From Apostichopus japonicus (taxonomy: Eukaryota > Echinodermata > Holothuroidea > Aspidochirotida > Stichopodidae), in assembly GCF_037975245.1 (NCBI RefSeq), contig NC_092568.1, positions 16,945,001 to 17,009,000 of the forward strand: a stretch of DNA of 64,000 nucleotides, read 5' to 3'. The first letter of the stretch is position 1; each line of letters begins with the position of its first letter. Made by a program: the position numbers and the translations under genes. The notes under the pieces are model-generated. The model ran no database searches, was not told the origin of the DNA, and saw nothing but the letters and a program-made list of their open reading frames with translations. This document shows positions 1 to 12,100 of this stretch, piece after piece.

Positions 1-3000
1 TTCTTTAGATAACTTTTTGACACTCTCTCTCTCTTTATCTGTTTTTAATCTTTATTATGATGTTGTTTAATTTTTGTCATACAAACTTTTTTTGGTGAGC
101 TTCAACTGTTTGTGATTTACAAACTACTTGAAGGATGATCTCATAGTTGTCCAAATTATGAAGTAATGCATTAACTGATTTCTTTCAAAATTTTACCAAA
201 TTTTATTTATGTTTCTGGTCATGTTTGTTAGAAGATAAAAATGCACAAGAATTTCTTCTTTAAAGTAGTACTTAATATTAAAATGTTTACAGAGAAAAGC
301 AGTTTGATTGTTTGTTGCTCAAAAAGCCCAAAATTTTATGTTTCTTGATTTGAACTTACCCAGAAGCAGTTCCTTTTGCGGCTTTCATTTATAACATCCT
401 GTTACTATATTGAATATGAAGAGTATGAACAAGCTTTGTCATATATTTTAACTTCCTTGCTATACCTCACTTTGTTGCATTTATTATTGTTGTTGCTTTG
501 TTTTCATAAAATTTCACTGCAAAGGCTAAAACAAAGCAATAAATGATTGGCCATGTTGATTTGTCTACAATGCTGTAATGTCATGCATGGCCCACACATG
601 GCCCCCAGAGTACCCATTTTGAGAGCATTAATATATATATATCTAAGGGCAGCGGTAGTCATAAAGAACAGTTGGAAAATGGTAACATAATATATTTCTT
701 TCTTGCAGTAAATATATAGAAACTTACTAAAGACTATTCCATAAATTGCAAACAGTTTTTTGCTTCTGGAAATAACATAATAATCTTTCATAATTTTTTT
801 TTTATATAATGACTAAAATTCCTGTAAATTTAATTTGTATAGATAATTAAATAGAGCAGTGGCAGAGATTTACATAAGCAATACATGTACATAGTCGAGG
901 GATGATTTCAAAAGGTACGGAGCGACCGATTAATTGGAGTCGGGGGAAAGATTTCATATTACTTTGAGGAGAAGCGAACCCAAAGGTTGGTGTTTATCTG
1001 TGGCAGAATTTCCATGTGAAGAACAACAGCACGATGAAGAAAATTGTCGAGCCATCTTTGAGATATGATGTTGTAAAAAAATCATGTGAAGATGTGTCCA
1101 TTTTGTCAGTATGTGATGTCACAGTGTCACTAGAAGGTTGCAAAATCCTCTGCTTTAAAGGATAATGATTCTTCCAATTAATTACCCATGCATGTGTGCA
1201 ACATCTGTTGTGTTTTAAATATGTGATGGGGCGGTTTAAAATGACTAAGTGCAACATCTATTGTGTTTGAAGTATGTTTGAAGTATGTGTGAAGGAGGTC
1301 AAAATTGATGGACAGATGCCACACACAATGTTTTTAGATGTGGAGCCTACAGCTTTAGATTAGCATCCTTTCAATTGGGAGAAGACTACACTGTATTCCG
1401 AATTAGAGTTGAAAGTTTTTCTTTGTGTTTGTTTCTTGTTAAAAAGCATTTATAGGGGGAGGGGGGGGGGTGGATGTTTCACATAAAATGTGAAACCTTT
1501 AAACATTATCTGATTCCAAAATAAATTTATAATATTGAGTTCTGTAACAAGATTTTGCATTCACAATGCCAAAAATAGAAAGTAAGAAAGACAAACCTCG
1601 AGGACATTACACCTCATGATATCTCGATGACATCATACATTGCACAACATTGCGACCACCTCGCTCTACTTTTGAAGTCTTCATAATCTTGCAATAAGAG
1701 AATCCGGTTTTGGTCCGTTTTTTCAAACTAGACATCTGTCAGAATAGTTTAAGATGATAACTAAGGTTCACGCCCCTTTATCCATCAGGCGAGCTGCAAG
1801 GCGCACAATGGTAATTTTTCAGCGCTCGGTTTTTGCATGAAATAATTCGTCATCGCTTTTCGACATAGATTGGTTTTACCTGTTTGGTTAGACCCCTTAA
1901 ATTCTAGCTGCTGGCATCACTTAGTATGCTCACTTTACTGTGGAAGGACTAACATTTGAATTTATTAGTCCTGACTACGTTAAGATCTCAATGAGTTCAA
2001 GAGATACATATGTACCCAGCTACTGGCTTTTTTGATGTTGTGTCTTCAATTTATGAGGCTTTGGGGCACCATTTTATCTTCAAACAGTTTTTCTTTGATA
2101 TTATATTGGTAAACAATTACAAAGTTAAAATCTTAGACTTAGGAACTTAGGACTTGTACTTTGTGGCTATGAAGTATTTCACAACTTCTGAAGTCTTACT
2201 CTGGTGGTAAACATTAACTTTAGTATTATTTATTGTTTAGGGATGGGATGAGGGGGGGGGGGGCATAAGGGGTACGATAGTTTTATTGGTTGTGTCCAGT
2301 TCATGATGTATGACTTATAATTGCTTTTCCTTCATCTTGGCATTACTTTTATCTAGCAGTTTGTATCAATTGTAAAATTGGCCAAGTACTGCTTCAGTGT
2401 TTCTTTTTTATCACCTTTTCTAACAAACATGGTCGTTTTTTTTTCCTTTAATGGTGTAGTTAAAGCCTCAAATAATTAATAATAAATATGAAAAAAAAAA
2501 AAAACATTTGGTGCATTTTGCTTCCAATTAGAATAAAATAATATAGCAAAACGAGTGACTATGTCTTCATTTCTTCTGTTCCTTTGTATATGAATCTCTT
2601 AAATATCACTGTTGTAAGGATGAATCTCACGTCATGACATCTGAAAAGAAGACGTATATGAGAGAGAATGGGAGAGAAAATGAGGAGGGACACCCTCCCT
2701 GTTGCTATGGTACATATACTGTGGTCTATAAATTTAGTTTCGTATAAATAATTTTAGGTCAAAAAATACCTATCAGTCTGTTGAGGTGAGGCACTCCCCC
2801 CCCCTTGTAGGAATTGTACATAAACACAGCCCCACGATGATCACAATATGATGTGTTTCTTCCCTAACACTTTGTATTTCATGGGGCAGATCTTAACTTT
2901 TTTTTACAGAGGGAGGGGAACGCGTTGATTTGACCATCTAATGTCATGTACAATAGTATTGAATATGTTTTAGCTACGCTGTACCACTGTTTATCTTTCT

Positions 3001-3243
3001 TTGTTCTTCTTCACCTACGTTTAATCAGTGCATGGCGTATCCAAAGGGCCAAGGGAAGGTAGAGAGGTGATCCGATGTTCCCTAACAGAAAATTTTCGGG
3101 AAGAAACGGATACGGCAAAATAAATTTATAAAGAATACTAAATAGCAGGGTGTACAGAAGATCGATTTGGAGATTGATAAGCATATTTGAGACCGACTGC
3201 ACAGTTTCTGAGATTTCTTGTTTATAGCTAGTAGTACTTCTGT
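1..3243. other. Non-coding region with no recognised gene
   Basis: AT-rich sequence with homopolymer runs (poly-G near 1456 and 2249, poly-A near 2490, poly-C near 2796). Open frames on both strands are short, lack recognisable domains and are not joined by convincing splice sites. It could be intergenic, an intron, or the 3' UTR of a gene to the left; the sequence does not decide. A short local duplication containing 'gtgcaacatct' lies at about 1196-1265. Confidence 0.5.
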
Positions 3244-3592
3244 ACTTTTTCCAATATCACCACGGCACCACCCCACATGGTTGCCATACTTCGTCAGACG
3301 AAATGGAGACAAAGTGCTATAGTTGGAACGGGAAGCATGGGCGTCCGCAAGAGAGAGCCGGGGACTCATTATCCCATTGACAGTGCCATTCCCAAGTGCA
3401 AGAAAGAATGAAATATCTCAAAAAGGTGCTTCAAAATCACTATCACAGAATCATATATCTAAAGGTGAAAATGTCTCAGCTGAATTCCGCAGGACCCCAT
3501 CAGGATTGATCTTGGAATACATTACAAAAAACTTCATTCGATCCTCCCTCTGATATGTAGCACATAATGTGAGGTGGTGATATTGGAAAAGT
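3244..3592. repeat. Inverted repeat, possible foldback element
   Basis: A roughly 20-bp arm at 3244-3263 (tactttttccaatatcacca) reappears as its reverse complement at 3573-3592, with one T fewer in the run. The arms enclose about 310 bp. The inside has a 76-codon open frame without recognisable domains. It could be an old TIR element, but no target-site duplication was found. Confidence 0.4.
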
Positions 3593-6500
3593 ACAAATAG
3601 CTAAGTTTACTCGGTCGGGGTGGGGTGGCATGGATTCCGGGATGCTCGGCCGCCCAACTCAGTTTCTAATGTACTGTAAATATATTCATATAGCGCACGA
3701 TGCATCTGTGCGCTTTACAGACGATCAAAAGCAAATTTAATTCCACTTTATTGCTTCTATCGATGGCTCACGCAGTCATATTTATCAACTTCAGATTTTC
3801 CAGTAAGTGTTTACAAACAGACGTAAGTGTTTGCTTTTAGCCTTAGGGAGCAACTCGAGTAACTCTACGTAAGTAACTGAAGAAAAAAAAAAACAGTTTC
3901 CCTCTATTGTGTTGTGCGTCATTTACGTAATGCCCCCCTATCTTCATCTTTCCGAGGTACTTCTTTCTTTCAAAGTTATCGGAAAGCACGAAATAATTTA
4001 TGTGCTTACTCAGTGTACCGCTTTCGTTCGACCAATAAGATGTATCCGTTGGGACAACTACCATTATTTGACCAATCAAAGACAACCGTTTTAAGAGGCT
4101 TTATACGAATTACTTTTGAAAGCTACGCGGTAGGCTTATATGCATACTGTAGTAACGAGTAGTGCTTATGCAGAACAAAGATTGTATGTTCAGTGACTTT
4201 TCGTAAAAATAACAATTTAGCCTATATCTCGGCAGAGAATTTGGTAAGATTTTTCTGTGATAACGAATCGCTGTCTGCGATCATTTTGTCATCGTATTAT
4301 CAAAATGGCCCTTTGTAATTGTACGATTATGTCCCCGCAAAGATGAAGTTGTTGACCGTTACTGGTTTCTGTTTAACAACTGCCGAGCTTACTGTGTTAG
4401 GCTAGACTACCGGCTGTAACACAGGCCTAGTATCATTAGGGACCTTGGCTTACCGCTTAGTATTATGAACTTAGGCTAGTTGTTACTGCACAAAAACTGT
4501 AGTAGAATTTGATAAAGTGGAGATAAGCCTCACTTTGTAGGTGAGGCATAAGTAGCAAAGTATCATGGTAAATACTCAACATTGAGGCCATTAGTCATGC
4601 CCTAGGCCTAGGCTAATTGGATAATGGTGAAGACGATTGTGCTAATTTTTCTCAACTGTTAATGATATCAAGAACTACTCTCATTTTGCAATATGATTTC
4701 ATTGATGTGTTGACCAAAATCTGACATAAGTAGAGAGAATTGTACTTGTAAAGGTCGGGAGTCAAACTGCACAAAGCAAGGAAAATTTTTATAATTTTGT
4801 GAATGCGTCAAAAATTACTGTATAAATTTGCAAAATGGCTGAAATAATCCACAAAATTGATGATTCTTAGTCTTAGTTTCACTATGGAATTTTGGCTGTT
4901 TGAAGTCTTAAGCCTAGAAGATTAAAATTGCAAAGTGGTTACAATTTGACTAACTAACACAACTAAGTACACAGTGTCTATCAGTATCAGCGCAGCTACA
5001 GTACATAAGTATAGGCCTATCACAGTACACAAAATTTCTGTATTCTACCATACAAGCCTATAGGAGAGGGGGAGGGGCTACATTGAGTAGCTTCACAGAA
5101 TAACAAAGGCAGATATCAAAGACTATTTATATTATTCAGTAACCTTGAAAACTCTAATACTCAATTTTTTTTTATGTCAACCGCTTCCTGTCTGACTGAA
5201 TATGCTTGCTTTGAAAATTGGCTTCTAAGGCCTGACCACAATGCACAGTAAGCTGCCATTGGCATTGATGTGATAGGCCTAGGGTCAAGTCAAGAGATCT
5301 GGGACAGTCAGAGAGTGTTTGTACTGTTACTAGGCCTAGTAGCATTAAATCTTGTTTCGAATGTTTGAAACAAAAATCGTAGCCTTAATGCGTCAGTTGG
5401 ACAAAAGCAGTGTGTCTACTGTGTGGTAGTGCTGATAGTCGTAATCAATTAGTCGCGATTACACCTCAAAACCCAAGTTGCCATTACTCGACTACAAGCT
5501 AGCACTACGTATAATCTGCTTTTGAAAAAATAGCCTACTGTAAGCTATTAAAAACAACAGTAAAGCAGTTTGTCAGCAAATATCGCAATTAGTATACAGG
5601 TTCTCACAATGCGGTATTAGCACTGTGCTGTATTAAAAATTGGTAAGCATCTGCTCCAGTTAGATTCATGCATTTGCTTGTCAGTAATACGCTTGTTCTG
5701 AAGTGCAACATGTTAGATTAATTCAAAAGTTTTTTAATTACTATGGATGATTTTAAGAACGTAGATTGAAATTTGTTCACAGGTTTTGCTTGGAAGATGA
5801 TTTATCATTGTTTAAACACCACACGTTAAGACATGAACGAACAAATAAAGATAGAGCACCATGGAGAAAGATTTGTTTTGACTATTTCTGCAATGTAAAA
5901 TGACCGTGATGAGGTCATATCTGTAATCGATAAATCGCGAGAAGAGCTATGAGATTAATCGACTATGTACAAAAGAAACAGACTATCAGCACTATTGTCC
6001 CGTAAGTTACACCTGCGCAAAAAATCAAAGTCAGGCCAGATCAAAATATATCATAAATACCTCATTTTGCAGAAACATGTTGATTTTTTTTTGCATATAA
6101 CTTTGTGTATAACTAACTATATACCAAAATATAGTTGTAAAAGGCGTTTGGCAACAGGCCAATCTTTAGTACCACACTACCATTTGATTGGGAGTTCCTG
6201 GATGAAAATATTATATATATTTACCAGTACTCATATGTTTTGCAAATTGCTAAAAATGCCGCCAACATACAGTACTTGTATTTAGCAGTATTCTGCACAG
6301 AATCATGTATCCTCAGTTTTAAACTTAATTATTGTTAGTTCTATTTCCTTTGAAAGTTTAATACATGTATGCTAAGTTCCCTAATAAAAATAACTTTGTT
6401 CTAGCATAAGATTTTGCTTTAAATTGTACAATTTATTTCAACTTTTGTGACGGTCATGGAACTCCCACATCTGTCCGAGATCTCACAAACAAGGTTGAAT

Positions 6501-6924
6501 ACATTCTGCAATGTCAGTTAATGCCTACACATGCAGTGTCATGCACTTTTCAAATTGAAATTTCTCTACCACAAGTATGAAGTACATAAAAGGTGTTACT
6601 AAATTTATGAGCGGGTTAAGATAAGAGGATAACCTAACCAAGATAGAAATTATTCCTGATTACTTCCATACCCAGCTAAAACTCCAGACATTCACATTGC
6701 CCTAGGCTAGAACTTTGCAATGTTTTCCAGATTATAGTGTTATCTGACTAGGCCCAAGTAGATGCCTAAACAAGATGATCCTCCCAGGTGAGGCAAGTCA
6801 CCAAGAGATTTACTTGGATCAACTTAAGGTGGCAAGGCCTATCATTCTTGTATTTGTTCAGTGTTTAATGACTTGTCAAACCACTAACTGTTGGTGGTAT
6901 TAATTAATGATGGTGATTAATTAG
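3593..6924. other. Non-coding region with no recognised gene
   Basis: No exon-like frame recognised on either strand. It contains a small hairpin (agcgcac at 3692-3698 pairing with gtgcgct at 3708-3714) followed by 'ttacag', similar to the 'tatagcgc...gcgctttaca' motif at 14481-14520. Many short 'taggcctagg'-type palindromes occur around 4390-4620. The LBR promoter or a 5' UTR exon could lie here or further left, but I cannot place it. Confidence 0.45.
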
Positions 6925-8085
6925 TATATATGAAGGCTAATGACAAAACTAAACAAGCATTTGAAAACTGACTTTGATACAATGCAACACACTTTACTTG
7001 CTATGTACAAAGTAATATGAAGTCTAATGACAAAACTAACAAGTATTTACAAACCGACTGTGATACAATGTAACACACTTTATTTGCTCTGTACAAAGAA
7101 CTATGTAGTCTAATGACAAAACTAACAAGCATTTGCAAACCGACTGTTATACAATGTAACACACTTTATTTGCTCTGTACAAAGAACTATGTAGTCTAAT
7201 GACAAAACTAACAAGCATTTGCAATCCGACTGTTATACAATGTAACACACTTTACTCGCTATGTACAAAGTAATAAATGTAGTCTAATGACAGAACTAAA
7301 CAAGCATATGCAAACCGACTGTTATACAATGTAACACACTTTACTTGCTCTGTACAAAGTAATATGTAGTCTAATGACAGAACTAAACAAGCATTTGCAA
7401 ACCAACTGTGATACAATGTAGCACACTTTATTTGCTTTGTACAAAGAAATATGTAGTTTAATGACAAAACTAAACAAGCATTTGCAAACTGACTGTGATA
7501 CAATGTAACACACTTTACTTGCTCGGTACAAAGTAATATGTAGTCTAATGACAGAACTAAACAAGCATTTGCAAACCAACTGTGATACAATGTAGCACAC
7601 TTTATTTGCTTTTTCAAAGAAATATGTAGTTTAATGACAAAACTAAACAAGCATTTGCAAACTGACTGTGATACAATGTAACACACTTTACTTGCTCGGT
7701 ACAAAGTAATATGTAGTCTAATGACAGAACTAAACAAGCATTTGCAAACCAACTGTGATACAATGTAGCACACTTTACTAATACTTGCTGTGTAGTGTGT
7801 ACAAAGTAATATGTAGTCTTATGTAATATGTAGTACAAAGTAATATGACAGAACTGAACAAGCATTTGAAAACCGACTGTGATACAATGTAACAAACTTT
7901 ACTTGCTGTTTACAAAGTAATATGTAGTTTAATGACAGAACTAAACAAGCATTTGCAAACTGACTGTGATACACTGTAACACACTAATACTTGCTGTGTA
8001 CAAAGTAATATAGTCTTGTAATGACAGAACTAAACAAGCATTTGCAAACCGATACAATGTAACACACTTTACTTGCTTTGTTCAG
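6925..8085. repeat. Satellite array, about 87-bp unit, about 13 copies
   Basis: The motif 'gtagtctaatgacaaaact' recurs at 7105, 7191, 7279 and 7366 (spacing 86-88 bp) and continues with variants to about 8085. Each unit also holds 'caagcatttgcaaaccgact' and 'acaatgtaacacacttta'. Units near 7790-7860 are rearranged. Because the unit is close to 87 bp (29 codons), the minus strand gives long open frames of a repeating 29-residue pattern; these are a by-product of the period, not a gene. Confidence 0.93.
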
Positions 8086-9028
8086 GGGCGAGTAATTTCT
8101 TTGAGTTTGTGTCTTCAAAAATTTCATTGAAACGGCATGGTGACATTTTGTGTATGACTAGCACTGAGTGTACATTTGTTCACACCTGCATTTTGAGTAA
8201 GTATTTTGCAAGTAAACCATTGCAAAGAAAGGCTGGACAAAGGAGTGAAAACTTTTTTCTTTTTTTTTTCTCATAGCTCCTATTTTTTATTTTTATTTTA
8301 TTTGGGGAAGAAATTTGTCTTACACTGTGTGATTAATGCCCAGAAATGGTAATCCAGATCTTCTGGATTGGTTTCATTTTGCTCGAGTTCTTAATGGAAT
8401 GCAGAGTACACTAGTGCAGCTGCCTTTAAAAGGAAACTACAGTAGGATGTTTTGTAAATTTTACCAAAGTTCTTCATAGTTTACCTATAATCTGCCATTC
8501 AGTACCTTGGTTTCTATGCCTAGATTGATGCCTTTGTAAACTTTTCAGGTTGTTCCATTATTTGGTCTCTTTACCCAATCATCTCTCTATTGGGAATCTT
8601 CACTTCAAATTGAGCTTCTCTTTTGTAAGTTATCTTGAGAGTTGTGTTTGCTATACTCACTTTGCATAAGTTGATAAGAATCCTGCAGCTACAGTAAGAT
8701 GGAAGCAACAGGTCGGTCCTCTCTCCTCTGCCTTGTTTACTCAACCGTTTTGTGGTATAGATAAGGTTCTCCATTCTGGAACCCATTTCAAGCTCAGTTG
8801 AGAGAACACAATAGAGTGCAAGATCAAGTATTCTCTCCATGAATGACTGACCACTGGGGTGTGTTTCTTAATCTTAGGAGCACCAGGTCTGTCTCTCTCA
8901 CTCACTCACAGTGTGATACCAGTGTTTGGCCTTATGTGTGTTTTTACTGTCAACAATTACTTACAAGTCAAAACTGATTCCACTATTCATAACATTTGAT
9001 ATGTTTGTCACTGATTTATCCCCTGTAG
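8086..9028. other. Region upstream of the LBR ATG exon, probably intron
   Basis: It ends in a plausible acceptor (ccctgtag at 9021-9028), so at least part is likely intron between an unseen 5' UTR exon and the ATG exon of LBR. An 89-codon minus-strand frame at 8571-8840 has no recognised domain and was not accepted as a gene. Confidence 0.4.
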
Positions 9029-9189
9029 CCTGGAACATGAAAGGGTTCAATGTAGGTGAGCAAGTGAGGGCCAAATGGCCCGGAAGCCGTCTGTGGTACA
9101 AGGCTACGATTTTGGAAGAACTCAGCGATGGCTTCAAAGTCAAGTTTGAAGATGGAACTGAGGACGAACTGGATTTCAACGATGTAGCT
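9029..9189 (+). CDS. LBR: LBR exon with start codon: Tudor domain
   Basis: The acceptor AG is at 9027-9028, followed by 8 bases of 5' UTR, then ATG at 9037. It encodes residues 1-51, a compact Tudor domain with [19 protein letters not shown] and [12 protein letters not shown], the aromatic/acidic pattern of LBR Tudor domains. The donor GTGAGT starts at 9190 (phase 0). The N-terminus is a few residues shorter than in human LBR. Any non-coding exon upstream was not located. Confidence 0.9.
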
Positions 9190-12100
9190 GTGAGTATTCT
9201 GTTCAATACAGAGAAATGTTGTCTCCGATTATTTAGTACTATAGTCCCTGTTGTACAAAGCTTGAAAGCTGTATCTTCATCTTTGCAATTGGAATCTAGC
9301 AATTTATCGGTATTGTATAGCATTTTGAGATGCGATACTAGATAAATTATTCCCCGGTGTCTTAAATGACTTCAAGATACTTGAGCTCCATATTGATAAA
9401 TGGGTTCTCCTTCCTCATCGTATTTGAAGAAAACCAGGAAAATTATATCAGTTAAGTTGGGAGAGAACATGAATTTGCTTGATATCTAAAAAAATTACCC
9501 TTCTAATGTAACTTAATGCATCGGATGCAGGCCTCGGAATTTCCAGTGAATTTAAATTGCAGTTTGCCAGTTAAAAAAAAAAAGGCATTCACATTTTTCT
9601 GTCAGTGCAAAATTAATATTGCTTCTGTATTAATTCAAGGAAGGAAGCTTACTTATCAACTTGAGTTTAGCCAATGGATTTATCATGGACTGGCATATTT
9701 TTTTGGGCAAGCGGCTACAACTGTGAAATTCTAATCCTGGGTTGTACCAAATGTAGCCAGTAGCCTTAAAGCAAAAGATTGTGTCAATTTTGAGATATGA
9801 TATATGTCACATTACAGCACGAAGCTCGCTTCAAGCGCAGATCGAGATCTCGTTCAAAGTCACCGAGCAGGAGGCGGAGCCGCTCGCGGTCGCGGTCGCC
9901 AGCGAGGTCGCCGGCGAGAACCACACGGAAGAAGACACCGGCACGGTCTCAAACTAAAAAGACTGTGACGCAGAGAGTCGTTACGAAGAAACCAGAGGAA
10001 ACCCCTGCTGAGCCTAGTCAGGTGAAATCTTTACCCAGGAGGTTGCTCACCCCAGTAAGTTCACAAAGTAGGATTAATATTCGGCATAACTTTTTTTTCA
10101 AATAGGGCTGTGAATGAGTGGATGGGTTTGCCTGAGAAAGTCGTACTTGCAAGTACTGTGAATAGGTTTAAGAATGCTTTGGACAAGCACTTTAAAGCAT
10201 TGTAATCCGTTCTGAGTGTTTGTGTCTTCAGTTTCTTTTTTCTCTCCTATAGGGTTCTTGATGGGGACTTGAGTGTGCCTCCTGATCCTTTTTTTCTACT
10301 AAACTAAACTAATGAAATAGTCCCGATTCTGATTGCAATGGCATGATGTTTGATCAATCCGCTTATATTGAGGTTGATGTTGAAAACAGCAAAGGGTCAA
10401 TAGCATTGGATTCATACTAATTATTTAGTTAAAGTGTCTTGGAATCATAAGCATATACTGTATAATAAATCAAATTAAGTAATTACTTATCCAAGCCCCC
10501 CCTCCCCCCTCGTAACCCTCTCAGATGATACCAGAGGGGGGGAATTAACGTATTTGCGTATTACCAAGTTCTCACGTTATATTAATACCAGTCCTGTTTA
10601 AGACAGATATCGTTGCTGTGGTTTCCGAGGACAAAAGTCCCATATATGAGTTTCATAGAGAAATGGTTTAATTGTAAGAGAGGAAAAAAGGCTGCATTTG
10701 GCACAATTTGCCAACTTTGCCTATAGAAATGAATTTTGATTTTCAATACCAATGTGATCATCATCACACTAGTGTCATAACAGAAAATATCTGACATGGT
10801 TATTTATTTTTCGAACAAGGTTTTGACACATTTATGTGCAACTAAAAATGTGTCTCGACATTTCTGGAATCTCATTTCAGTACTGATACATGTAATTACT
10901 TGTATCCCCTCTCCCAACTCGCTCCCGACTCCCCCCCCCCACCCCCTCCATGTAAGGTTTAATGGTGTAACTCACACTTCTCACTCATAGACAGTAACTC
11001 AGACAAGAACACAGACCAAATCGACAGAGGAGCATCGTACTTACACCACCAGGTCAGCGACAAGGTCTGGTCAACAAACCCTGGAACCACCAACTGACAT
11101 TCATCAGCGCTCCACAGTACCAAAGACAAAATACTATGAGTTTGGTGGACCCATTGGTGAGTGTAAACAAAATCAGAGATTTTGAAATTGACAAAATTTC
11201 TTGGTCCTCCTGAACCTTTTAAATTGTTGTTGAAAACCAAATTTGATTACCCACTTGTAATAGGATATCTCAACAAAACAGATGGACAATGGTGTGGGAG
11301 AACTTTCCGATCTGTTCCATAACGATATAATGAATTCCAGTGAGTAGATCCTGAAGGTGAAGGCTTGCAGCCTGCAGACTGGCTACCAAATTGAACTGTG
11401 GCCTGCAAGATCAGTATTGTAACCCCCCCCCCCCCCCCATGACCCCATCACACTTCCCATGGTCTGGTGCTTACAGTTGCAATTTAGCATAACTAATTTA
11501 TTATTGGTAATATTATTATTATTTTCATTTAATTTCTCTCATGCGTTTCTATTTCTTTAAACACGGTCATAACACAAAGTACACCTACCTGTAAAAAGGA
11601 ACTTAATTATTTTCTAACCTCAGCAAGTGTCCATCTCTGATACTGCACAATTCAGCTATTGAATAGTTCTTTTGAAAGTAAGAAATATGCATGCTCACTT
11701 GTTTATGTCACTAACTGTTTAATTCAATATATAATTCATGTACAAGTGTTTTATCATGCCATCTAACGGAAGAAAGTAACAGACTAAATTTTGCAGACAT
11801 CATCCATATTTATCGTAATTTTGTTACGTACATCGTAACTATTGTACCATGATTTTAAAGGTTGTTGCTAATCTTCTGTGTAAGAGAGAGAAAGTAGTAT
11901 ATTGCGAGTAAAATGGACTGTCAACCACCTAAATACATCAGGTGTTGTTATTGTTCTTGTTGTTGTTGTTGTCTATTCCAGGTGTTGTCTTAATGATGTT
12001 TCTACTTCCTCTGGTGGTTTACTATCTGTACTTTGCCTGCAACAAGGGCGGTTGCCAGTTTGATTTGTACCCTAGCTGCGAAGGAGATTGGAAGAAATAC

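Noticed and set aside
7252..7895. Minus-strand frames of 92-173 codons with a Cys-containing 29-residue repeat
   Set aside because: They fall entirely inside the 87-bp satellite and result from its period; no splice or start context supports a gene.
8571..8840. Minus-strand 89-codon frame
   Set aside because: No domain recognised, no clear splice partners, and it lies just upstream of LBR on the other strand.
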